Assembly: GCA_900491605.1 (NCBI GenBank)
Contig: UESW01003903.1
Coordinates: forward strand, 1,045,363-1,109,362
DNA from: Calamus simplicifolius
Lineage: Eukaryota; Streptophyta; Magnoliopsida; Arecales; Arecaceae
DNA: 64,000 nucleotides
Direction of reading: 5' to 3'
Positions 22,301 through 34,300 of this stretch are shown here, piece after piece; the stretch's first letter is position 1, and the number at the start of each line of letters is the position of its first letter. The translations under genes and the position numbers were made by a program. Below the pieces are notes generated by a model. The model saw only the letters and a list, made by a program, of their open reading frames with translations, was not told the DNA's origin and did not search any database.

Positions 22301-25300
22301 TGTGCAAGAATTAAATTTTTTCCTCATATCTGTGAGATTCTCCTAGGTGTAAATAAACAAATAACAGTGAAAGCAAATACTGGAAGTTAGTTTCCAAAGT
22401 GTTGCCCCCACAGTTGACTTGTGCTGACGCTGAGCTCATCATCATAATCAATTTGGCGATACTCAGTAATCTGCCTCCATTAAGTAGACTCCGCGATACT
22501 CAGTAATCTGCCTCCATTAAGTAGACTCCGCTGCTGAATACCCTAGTGACCCTGTCGCCATTTTGAAGTTTGTTCTAGTTGTGTACTAAGCAACCATCAC
22601 ATTTCGAAGTTCAAACATCAGGTTTCCTTATTTTTTCTCACATCAATATTATTACCATTCACATTCTTGTCATATACTATGAAGGAAGCAATGACATTAA
22701 AATCAAGTTTTAATCTTCATCTTCAAGCTTACATAAATGCTTTGAAGCAATCGTAGTTTTACTATTTAGCACATGGTGATGTATACTGTTCCTAAAACCG
22801 ACGGCTAAAAGAGCCCTCCCTTATTGAAAATGTGAGGTGGAAGAGATGCATAAATTTCTTTGTCAAGATCCACATGAAGAAAAGCATTCAGAACATCTAA
22901 TTATTACAAAGGCCAATTCAAGGCATGGCTAAAAGATAGTGGACACTAATCGTCTTGGCAATGGGGGCAAATGTCTCGTAAAAATTAATTTCTTCTTATT
23001 GGGTGTAGCCTTTAGTTACGAATCATGCTTTGTAGTGTTTTATAAAACCATCAGACTTATATTTCACCTTGAAGACCGATTCTTACCTATAAGTAATTTG
23101 TTAAGTGGAATATTCATGATGGTTCTGTTGGGCCTGGTGTGGTGCTATCAAGGCCCAGGTGAGCTAACTTGTATTGGGCTGGGTTTGAGTCCAAGGGTTG
23201 AGATTAAATCAAGTCACGGATGTACACGGGCTTGGGGATTAGTTTAATCTCATTGAATTAGTCCATGGGAGTTTTCTGTTGAGTCTGGGCCTGGCCCACT
23301 TCGTGGATGTATTTAAACTCTAGTCTCTAGGGTTTGGATGGAATAGAGAACAGATTCTTTTCTCCCAGAAATTCATCTCTCATCACAAGGCGGCAGCCTT
23401 ATCTTCTCGTTCTCCTCCTCCTTCTCTCTTTCTCCTTCTTTCCTTGTTGAACGGAGCAAGAGACGGGGCTGAGTCACGGAACACTGGCTTCTCGGCTTTG
23501 TGATCCTTGACGACGTGGGAACTTCCACTGTGTGAAGACGGGAAGAAATCAATGCGTTAGGCGTTGGATTTCTGCGTGTTGCGGTGAAGAGGACGTGGTC
23601 CACGGGTACGTGAAGGGAAAAGGGAGAATGTGAGGCATCGTGATGGGGAGACAAACGCTTGAAAGCCCAAGAGACTCACGTACTCACGTCTTGAAAAGAA
23701 GCAAGACGTGGGATTTGAGCGTGAAGGCGGTCAACTCCTCCTAGGAACTCGTGGAGGAGCGTCTTGGAACGAGAAGGTTTCGGGACGTGTCTTTGAATTA
23801 ATTCCGAAAGCTGAAGCATCTTGGAAGGAGGAATTAATTTCAGTGCAATTAATTCCAGCGCCAATAAAATCCCTTCTTAAGAAAGAGGGGATCCATTGCT
23901 GCTCATCAAGGACTAAATCCTAACAAGTGGTATCAGAGCCAGGTTCAAGGAGTAATCTGGAGGCCTTCAAGGAGTTGAAATAATTTCAACAAAATCTCGT
24001 CAAGGTACTTCTCTATTTTATAAAATTTATTTTTGTGCTATTTTGAAATTGGCCATGGGGAGTAGCATAAAATTAGAGGTTGAGAAGTTTGATGGGAAGG
24101 GAAGTTTCTCCATGTGGAAAGTCCGGGTAGAAGACCTCCTTGTGCAGCAGGGTTTAGATCTGGTTTTGGAGGAAAGGCCAGATGGGATGACAGACAAGCA
24201 GTGGATTTCATTGGAGAAGAAGACATGTTCAATGATCAGGGGCTGTCTAGCGGATTCAGTCCTCTATTCAGTGCTGGAGGAGAAGACCCCGAAGGGACTC
24301 TGGACGAAGTTGCACACCCTCTATATGGGAAAGAATATGTGCAACAAGTTGATGTTGAAGAAGCGCCTCTACAGCCTTCGGATGTCAGAAGGTGGAGATG
24401 TGCTGGGTCACATCCAGATATTCGACCAGATGAGCAATGAACTTCTGAATGTTGGGGTCAAGATGGAGGAAGAAGATAAAGCACTTCTGCTTTTATGTTC
24501 AATGCCCACGTCTTATGACTCATTGGTCACAACACTGCTCTATGGGAAGGAGACATTAATTTATGAAGATATTGTCTCGGTACTTCGGACGAATGAGCAG
24601 AGGAGAAGATGACCAAGGAAGCTGTTCCCCAGGAGGGTCTATCAGTTGGGGAAAGGACAGGCAGAGGTAGGGGCAGGGACAGAAGTAAGTTTGGAGGACT
24701 ATCAAAGTCCAGGAAAGGCAAGAGAGAGTTGAAGTGCTATAAGTGTGGAGAGGTAGGACATTTTAAGAAGAATTATCCTAAGTGGAAAATCAGAAGGGAG
24801 AAAAAGAGGATCTGAGTCAGTGAGTACAGTTGCAGATCAGGAGGTGGAGGATGATCTCTTGGTTGTATCAGATGATCACAGGCACATCACAGAGATGTGG
24901 ACCTTGGATTCAGCCTGTTCTCATCATTATACTCCCAACCGGTCGTGGTTCAGTACTTACACAGAGGTTGAGGAGGGGAATGTGACTCTTGGAGATAATC
25001 ACCCTTGCAAGGTGGCAGGTATTGGCACAGTGAGGGTGAGGATGTTTGATGGTATGGTGCGCACTCTTACCAGTGTGAAGCATGTTCCAGAACTCAAGAA
25101 GAATCTGGTATCACTGGGTACTTGGAGCGGACTGGATACAGCTTCAGCAGTCGTGCCAGGAGTGGAGTTCTGAACATCTCCAATGGAGCCATGGTGGTGA
25201 TGAGAGGGAGGAGGCTGGAAAATAATCTATACAAGATGGAGGGCTCTGTGATGACTGTGAAATCTGAGGTGGCAGCTGTGGAGCAAGATCCCCGGGATGT

Positions 25301-28300
25301 GTACAGGATGTGGCATTACCGCCTGGGCCACATGGGAGACAAGGGGATGAAAGAACTGAGCAAGAGAGGTTTGCTTCCAGACTTGAGTAGCGGAGATATG
25401 GAGATCTGTGAGCCTTGTCAGATGGGAAAGCAGAGGAGAGTACAGTTCTCAGTCAGCACAGTTAGGAGTGCTGAACCCCTGGAGTTAGTACACACAGATG
25501 TCTGGGGACCAGCCCCAGTTTTGGCAAGGAATGGGGCCAGATACTTTATGACCCTGATAGATGATTTCTCAAGGAAGCTGTGGATCTACTTTATGAAGGA
25601 GAAATCAGAGGTCTTCACCAAGTTCAAAATCTGGAAGGCTGAGATGGAGAAGGAGCAGGGTAAAAGTGTGAAGTGTCTGAGGTCTGATAATGGCGGGGAA
25701 TACACCAGCAGGGAGTTCCAGATTTTTTGTGAGGAGTGGGGCATCAGAAGGCACTTCTCGGTGATGAGAACTCCTCAACAGAATGGGGTGGCTGAGAGGA
25801 TGAACAGAACATTATTGGAAAAGGCAAGATGCTTAAGGCTGCAGGCAGGGCTTCCAAAGATGTTATGGGTTGACGTAGTAGATGCAGCTAGCTACTTGGT
25901 CAATCGGTCACCGCACACCAGGTTAGATGGAGACATTCCAGAGGAGATATGGTCTGGAAGGAAGACAAGCCTAAACCATCTAAGGGTGTTTGGATGCACA
26001 GCATATGTGCATGTTGGAGCTGGGGAGCGGAGTAAGTTGGATGCCAGGTCTAAGAAGATGGTGTTCCTAGGCTACCCGCGAGGAGTCAAGGGGTATCGGC
26101 TTTGGGACCCCTTGGAGAAGAAGGTTGTCATCAGCAGAGATGTAACCTTTGATGAGAGCTCAATCCTCCAGAACAGAAGTGGCATGGATGCACAGCAGGG
26201 ACTACAGGAGGTAGAACACGGTAACACTAGTCAGATAACCTCCTATACAGTTGTGCCATTTGCTAGTGGACCAGGAGGATTTGAGATTCAGGTGGAGAGG
26301 ACTGACAGAGGGGGTAGAAGCCAGGGAGTTCAGCAGGATGCAGCTGAACAGGGGACTGATACTGGGATCGCACAGCAAAGGCCCAGGAGGAACGTGCGAC
26401 CACCAGTTCGATACGGCTTCGAGGATTCGTTGTCATATGCCCTGGTGACAGCAAATGGAGACCCTTTCACCTATGAAGAGGCTATGGAAAGTCAGGATAG
26501 AGATAGGTGGATCCATGCTATGGCAGAGGAAATGCAGTCTCTTCACAGAAATAATACGTGGCAGGTGGTCCAGCTGCCACAAGAAAGAAACCCATTGGTT
26601 GTAAATGGGTTTATCAGCGCAAGGAAGGAGCTTCAGAACAAGAGGGTATCAGGTATAAGGCAAGACTAGTGGCCAAAGGATACTCTCAGAAAGAAGGCAT
26701 CGATTATGGTGAGATATTTTCTCCAGTTGTCAGGCACACTTCCATCAGACTATTATTGAGTATTGTAGCAGCTCAGGACTTGGAGCTGGAGCAGATGGAT
26801 GTGAAGACAGCATTCCTCCATGGTCATTTGGAGGAGAGCATCTACATGGAGCAGCCACCAGGGTTTAGAGAACCAAGATCAGATGGGAAAGTCTGTTTGC
26901 TGAAGAAATCTCTGTATGGGCTGAAGCAGTCGCCGAGGCAGTGGTACAAGAGATTTGACACTTATGTTAGGAGCATTGGACTTTCCAGGTATGAGTATGA
27001 TTCTTGTGTGTATGTTAAATCTCTGGATGATGGGTTTAGGATGTACTTACTCTTGTATGTAGATGACATGCTGATAGCATGCAAGAGTGAGAAGGCTGTA
27101 CAGGAACTGAAGATAGCTTTGTCTCGGGAGTTTGAGATGAAGGATCTGGGGCCAGCCAGGAAGATCCTAGGGATGGAAATCATCAGAGATAGATCCAAAG
27201 GTGTGCTGCATCTGAGTCAGGGTGGCTATATTAAAAAGATTCTGGAGCGATATGGGATGAAGGATGCCAAACCGACAGCACTACCTTTGGCAGCACATTT
27301 TTTCTTATCGAAGACCATGTCACCACAGACTGAGGTGGAGGCTCAGGAGATGGAGAAGGTACCATATGCTTCTGGTGTTGGGAGCCTTATGTATGCCATG
27401 GTATGTTGTAGGCCAGACATAGCCCATGCAGTGAGCCAGGTGAGCAGGTTCATGGCGCACTGGCGAGCACTAAAGGGAATCTTCAGGTACTTGGTAGGTA
27501 CAGTTGGGGTTGGTATTTGCTATGGACAGCAAGAAGGTGCTGAGAGATCCAACTTATCCAAGGAGGCTCGTGGGCAGTTATATGGGTATGTGGATGCAGA
27601 CTTTGGTGGAGATGTGGACACTAGGAGATCCACAACAGGCTTTATGTTCAGCCTGTTTGGTGGTCCAGTATCGTGGAGATCATGTCTGCAGCCCATCACA
27701 GCCTTATCTACCACGGAGGCAGAATACATAGGTATCACAGAGGCAGCAAAGGAAGCTCTTTGGCTGAAGGGCTTGTTGCTGGAGATGGGACTTGATCAGA
27801 AGGTTGTCCAGGTGCATAGTGACAGCCAGAGTGCTCTGATGCTTGTGCAGAATGCAGTCTATCATGCCAGGACGAAGCACATTGACCTCAGATACCACAG
27901 GATCAGAGAGCTGGTGGAAGATGGTGAGGTGGAGCTGGTGAAGGTATACACCAAAGAAAATCCAGCAGATGCACTGACTAAGGTTCTTCCACGGGACAGT
28001 TTTCAAAAGTGTATTTCGTTGTTAAAGCTGATGGACACAGTGGACGTGCTGAGGCCTTGAAAGCACCAAGGTGGAGATTGTTGGGCCTGGTGTGGTGCTA
28101 TCAAGGTCCAGATGGGCTAACTTGTATTGGGCTGGGTTTGAGTCCAAGGGTTGAGATTAAATCAAGTCACGGGTGTACACGGGCTTGGGGATTAGTTTAA
28201 TCTCATTGAATTAGTCCATGGGAGTTTTTTGTTGAGTCTGGGCCTGGCCCACTTCGTGGATGTATTTAAACTCTAGTCTCTAGGGTTTGGATGGAATAGA

Positions 28301-31300
28301 GAACAGATTCTTTTCTCCCAGAAATTTCATCTCTCATCACAAGGCGGCAGCCTTATCTTCTCGTTCTCCTCCTCTCTCTCTTTCTCCTTCTTTCCCTTGT
28401 TGAACGGAGCAAGAGACGGGGCGTGAGTCACGGAACACTGGCTTCTCGGCTTTGTGATCCTTGACGACGTGGGAACTTCGCTGTGTGAAGACGGGAAGAA
28501 ATCAATGCGTTGGGTGTTGGATTTCTGCGTGTTGCGGTGAAGAGGACGTGGTCCACGGTACGTGAAGGGAAAAGGGAGAATGTGAGGCATCGTGATGGGG
28601 AGACAAACGCTTGAAAGCCCAAGAGACTCACGTACTCACGTCTTGGAAAAGAAAGCAAGACGTGGATTTGAGCGTGAAGGCGGTCAACTCCTCCTAGGAA
28701 CTCGTGGAGGAGCGTCTTGGAACGAGAAGGTTTCGGGACGTGTCTTTGAATTAATTCCGAAAGCTGAAGCATCTTGGAAGGAGGAATTAATTTCAGTGCA
28801 ATTAATTCAGCGCCAATAAAATCCCTTCTTAAGAAAAGAGGGGATCCATTGCTGCTCATCAAGGACTAAATCCTAACAGGTTCAAGTGTGGTTCTATTCA
28901 AGAGCTTGCAGTTTAGCATTACTAGCATCTCTCTACTTTGGGTCTTAAAAGCTTCAAAGTATGTTTGGGCTCAACAGTGGAAGCGATGTTAAAAACAAAA
29001 GATATGATGGACACAATCTTCAGTATGAAATAAAATAAAAAAATAAGATAACAAGTACCTGAGGTTGTAGAAGATGATGGAGAGATTGAATGTAGATATT
29101 GGAGCAATGAAAATCTCGCAAATAGACTAATGGGTAGCAGGAGCATGGAGGATGTGATGAAAGACCCAAGATAGAAGAAGAGTGTGTTAGAGAAGGATGT
29201 GGCTCAATTGAAAGGACATGGGTTTCAGTTAATGAGTTGTTTCGAGTAATTGAAGTTTGTTTCAAGTGAGGTGAAATATTATGGGGAATTTTAGTAGAAG
29301 GGGTTATTGGATAAGAAAAACTCTAGTATGGTGGATTCAAGTTTAGGCAATGGAAGGACAAAAGATGGAATGATAGAAGTGATGTGTTGAAAGGAAATAT
29401 GGTTTCATCAAATAATAACATTACAACTGATAAAATATGGGTGGATTTTCAAATTATATAATTTATACCTCTTTTATCCTAAAGGGCCAACAAAAATATA
29501 TTATCCAGCCCGTGACCTAAATCTATCTTATAAAAATGTTAAAGTTGTGGCATAACAAAGACAACCAAAAATTTTGAAATGACCATATAAGGGTGGTTTT
29601 TGAAAAAGAACAGTATGTGAAGTCTTATTTTGAAGTTTAGGCGTCGGAAGTTTGTTGAGATAGGTGGCGGTAAGAATTTAATCTTTCCAAAAAGAGGGAA
29701 AGATTTGCTTGGCTTTAGCAACTTCTAATATATGTCTTTATTTTTGTTCAGCCACTCTCATTTTGTTGGAGAGTCATGACACAATTGTATTGATGAAAAA
29801 TCCCATGTTCATTAAGAGAATAACTAAGTTCTCTAAAGGAAATTTTCAAGTCATTATCAATGTGAAGTGCTTTGGTTATGCAATTAAATTGTGTTTTAAT
29901 ATTTGCAAAACAAAAATTATTTAAGAAGAAAAGGTATTTCAAACTTATACTACATAATAAAATCTAAGTGTTTCTTAATAAGCCATCAACAACGGTAAAA
30001 GAAAAAGGTGCTCCCAAATGAGTAGCAGTAGAGTACTCAAAAAATTTCACAATGAATCAAGTGGCTAGATGTGGTACTTAACTGAAAGGGCAAATGTTTT
30101 GTTTAGCAACATCACAAATATGACAATGACATGGAAATTGAGAAACTAAAATTTTGTTATTTAACTTTGATAAGAAAGATATTCTAGAAAAAGAAACATG
30201 TCCTAAATGGCAATGCACAGGTCAACAGGTAGAGATGACATAGAGAAAACCACCCTTGGAGAGCCTCAAGGATAGAGATAATAAAGTCCATTACATTTCT
30301 TAGCCACTCCAATTGACTTCATCTACAATAGGTCCTGAAAATGACAAGAACACATGCAGAGAACAATAAAGATGAAAATTGAGAAGTTAGATAATTAATA
30401 GAAAGAAGTTTATAGTAAAAAAAAAGGGATACAAAGGATGTCCTTTAATAATAAAGTGTGTGTAAGGTAAACGGAACCTATATGAGAAACTTTGATGAAA
30501 AAATCATCTTGAAATTTTATAGGAGGATGTGATGAAAGAGTATATCAATGGAATAAAGAGATGTTGAAAATGATATGATTAGATATGCTTGTACCAATGA
30601 TCCAAACGGAAAGAGTTTTACAAGCAATAATACATGCAATGTTGGCTTGAGATAATTAGCTATTAGGTAAAAGATTAAGCAATTGTTGGATTTGATCAAA
30701 TGTTAAGGAAGTCATGTTAGAGGAAGTTGGTTCTCTATTTTCACCAGAATGTTTAGCCCCCTTGTTTTCTGAATTTGATGCTATTTTAGGATCATGATAA
30801 AAATGTTGTCTTGATGGATATCCATGCAACTTAACATTTATCATTAGTATGCCCTACCAATTTATTATAGTCGCAAATGGGTTTATTTTTTGAGTAGATT
30901 TGGAAGGACCTGAATTAGAAGGTTGTGATTGATTGCTGTTGGAATGGGAAACTGCTAAGGTGCTGCTATTAGTGTTAAGATTAAGCATGGTGGATACCTG
31001 GCATTGTTTTTCTTCTTAGAGCAAGAGAGAAGAAGTCCAAGGGACACTAGGAAGAGGATCCATGAGTATGTCCTCAAATATGACTATAAGATCTGTAAAG
31101 TTCCATGAGAAATTTGGTTAATTTTCCTTTATGGTAATAATCTTGTAAAGTTTTAGGGGATCACAACTATTAGTTGGTAAGGGAAGATAGGTATAGAGTT
31201 TAATCCACAAAGATTTCAGTTTGGTATAGTAAGCACTATTGGTAGCACTATTACATCAAGGCAGTATCACGATGAAGTTCATAAATACGTGGGGCATTCA

Positions 31301-34300
31301 ATTATGCATACCTTGCTTGCAAACCCTTCCACATGTTGGAGGCTCAAGATTCGAACATAATACTGAAAGGAATTTCTTTAGATATAACATTAAGGAGCCA
31401 GCACTTGGCCATCTCGTTGAAACATAACCAAAAGGAATGAAGAAAAGAAGTATTTGATGATTTCAAAGTACCACCAATAAATCTTAATTTATTTTTGATA
31501 CTCAAGACCATCGTCAAGTCTTGGTACCAGGAGATAATTATCTCCTATCAACACAGCAGAAACAAGGCGTGTCCCCAGATTATCATAGTGGTGAAGCAAA
31601 GATCCATTTAAATTGAGCTTTTGGGTCCCACCAATTTTAGATCCCTCTTGTTTGGATACGGACATGAGGTAGATGAATGGAGGAGTGTCACAAGCTCCAG
31701 CATGTAATCCTCATGTCTTGAGCAACTGCTGTCCCCAAAAACAGAATCAGCAAACATAACTGACACATTGAAGTTGTTGGTCTCATTTTTATTTTTTCTC
31801 TTCTGGTGTAGAGATGAAATACTACTTTGTATAAATTACCTGTGCAAACAGAAAATTTTTAGATCTTTCGGACAGTTATATTTTAACATATTTTAGTTTT
31901 GATTTGTCATTTAACATGCTTGCACCTTTATTTTGTGTTTGAATCCACGGATCTTTGCATCTTTCATTTTGAAACTTTTCTTACCTTGGGTTTGAAATCA
32001 TCACAAACAAAATCCATTGCAAGACTCCTATGCACATGCAAAAAAAATATCATGGTATTGGTACCTTTTTTTTCAGTCACTGAAATTCAAATATTTGGTT
32101 CTCTTTCTACATGTTGCAGCGATCATATCAGCTCCTGAAAGTAACTATAACTTGGTGAGGAATCCACGGTTCCAGAATTCAGGGAACTTCACAACATTAT
32201 CTGATTTTTTGACCTTTGCAAAAGGCAAGGATCTACATGGAATCTTGATCACCATAGAGGTAATTGTTTTAGTGACAACTTTTTAGCTTGTCGCTAGGAC
32301 CAAAAAGCTTAATCTGTTGAAGAACAGGTCAACAATGTATATCAAACCTTAAAACATCTCTTGGTCTAAGAGAAGAAACGGGATACTACATTCTGACAGA
32401 CTGCATGCTATTGTCTATTATTGCACTGGATGAAATAGCAACCTGTTCTGACAACACTACTTGGAAGCTACAGTTTTCTAATTTTAAATTAACTATTTAA
32501 GGAAAATGCTGAGGCTTTAGAGATAAGTGATTTGCTTAGTCAGCTTGATACTTTGTGTAAGCTTGTTCTCACTGGACATGTTGCTTGATAGCAATACTTT
32601 TGCTTATTTCAGTAGGATAACTGGATTGAGATGTAGAGATTGGTTGGATTCTGTTGAGGAAGTATTGTGATGGGGGAGCATTTTGTGATTTTTTATATCA
32701 ACAGCAGAGATATAGATAAGTTTAATGTGCAGGATTAATAACTAAAGTGCCTGAAATTAAGTCTAGGTGCATAGTCACAAGTTTGGCATTTGAGTACAGT
32801 TTGGCTACTTGCAAATATTTAAAAATTCAAAACAAAAATCTGGAGAATTCATCAAAGGTTTGTGAAGAATTTGAATACTTCAACCATTAAATGGTTAAAA
32901 TTAAGTTGGCTGTATGCGGGCAAAAATCTATGTTAGCTGTACATGAAGTTGTAGGATTCTTAACTTGAACTGTGAAGAAATAAAGGACTTTCATTTGCTT
33001 AGTGGATTAGACATGTTACTATTGCAACTGTATAACACTATGCAATGTCACCATCAATTCCATCATGAAACATGGTAGAATGTAAATAAAAACCTTTGAT
33101 TGGATGATGTCTAAAAGATTATGAATGCAAGATACTAATTTATTTCTAGAGAGGTATTTTGAAGAGTTCCATGAGGTTGACAAAAGGTGTGTCAAAATTT
33201 GTATACTTTTAGGAATACTATCTGTGTGCATTTATAGGCTTATATGAAATGGGTATGGGAAATGTTATTGTAAATGCTAGGATTGATGCATTAGTTGGTA
33301 TCTTATTTAAAGTTTTGACTGTCAGGCTTCAGAATCTTGGCCTCCTGGGACATTTGAAACCCTTGTTTTGGAGTTTTGACTGAATAGACTTGAATTGTGA
33401 AAGGATGCGACCAAGACAAGTGTGATGCATCCCACCATTTCACACTCATTGTTTATTAAAATACAATGGTGCAAAAGATTTTATGAAGGGTTTTCATGAA
33501 ATATTTTTCTTTGGGGATCCAATGGTTGGTGGCATCCACCGCATCATGGTTCTCCCTCTTTGTTATGGAACCTTTCCTCTTTTTCTTCTTGAATATTTTT
33601 AAGAGTTCTTGAATGACTAGAGGCCACTACTTCAAGGTTCACTGGTCTATGCTTGTGCACACTATATCAGTTGGTAGCAAGTATGGTTGTGCCTCATGAG
33701 TAGAAGCGTGTCAAACTTGTGCACCATGAAGGATTTGAACTACTCAACAGTTTCAAGAATGTGCCTCCATATCCCCATCCATTTTCTAAACTTGATTTAT
33801 ATTTATCATTTATTTAGTGATTGATCTTTATTTCAATGCCTATATGCTTTTGTTTATTATTTCATTTTATATAAATCCTGCAAACCCCAAAATATTTGAT
33901 TTATTCCTAGAAATTGATGCATATTCTGTTGCTCCTACATCATGAATTCAAACAAATAGATGCAGGTGTAACAACTAAGATACTATAGAACCAACCATCA
34001 ATAAAATTGTTGTATTTAATCTACTCCCTGGTCATGCAAAAAAAAATAAAAAATCTGAAGAAACATATTAAGACTTTACAAGTAGGGCTAGAACATGACA
34101 CCAAAGAGGTACCATAATTAGCTAACGGACAGCAACATAATTTAATTTAGTAGATTCATGTTTTAAAGGGTCTGATGGAGTTTTACACTGGCTGTTAGCT
34201 ACCTAACACAATCCTTCATCTTTATCCGGGCTTAAGATCAGCCTTGACGGAGTTTAAAAGATAGAATTAGAAATAAATATATACATAAAATGATAGGAGT

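Larger units (their letters stand above)
23126..28878 (+). mobile_element. Complete Tnt1/Tork-like Ty1/copia element in GDPDL intron 6
   Basis: Two 800-bp LTRs, an initiator-Met-tRNA type primer binding site, gag, pol in copia order and a polypurine tract, flanked by the 5-bp duplication GGTTC (23121-23125 and 28879-28883). It is in the same orientation as the host gene and inside an older antisense copia. Comparing the LTRs by eye I count about 8 substitutions (about 1%) and about 11 indel bases, mostly in homopolymers. The low substitution level points to a recent insertion. Coding is interrupted by four single-base shifts only. Confidence 0.95.
22400..31680 (-). mobile_element. Old minus-strand copia element in GDPDL intron 6, split by a younger copia
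   Basis: Minus-strand reading of 30656-30844 gives a gag tail with KLHGYPSRQHFYHDP and a DQIQQLL ending, the zinc-knuckle flank of many copia gags. 31500-31670 reads as a gag N-terminus (GSKIGGTQKLNLNGSLLHHYD). 22790-23120 reads as degraded reverse transcriptase (FVTKGYTQ, NFYETFAPIAK). Order on the minus strand is gag then RT, so the pieces belong to one element interrupted at 23126-28878. Stops are everywhere and no LTRs were recognised. The ends given are approximate. Confidence 0.65.

Noticed and set aside
23928..23940. Possible tRNA gene at TGGTATCAGAGCC
   Set aside because: Only the short primer-site complement is present; no cloverleaf around it.
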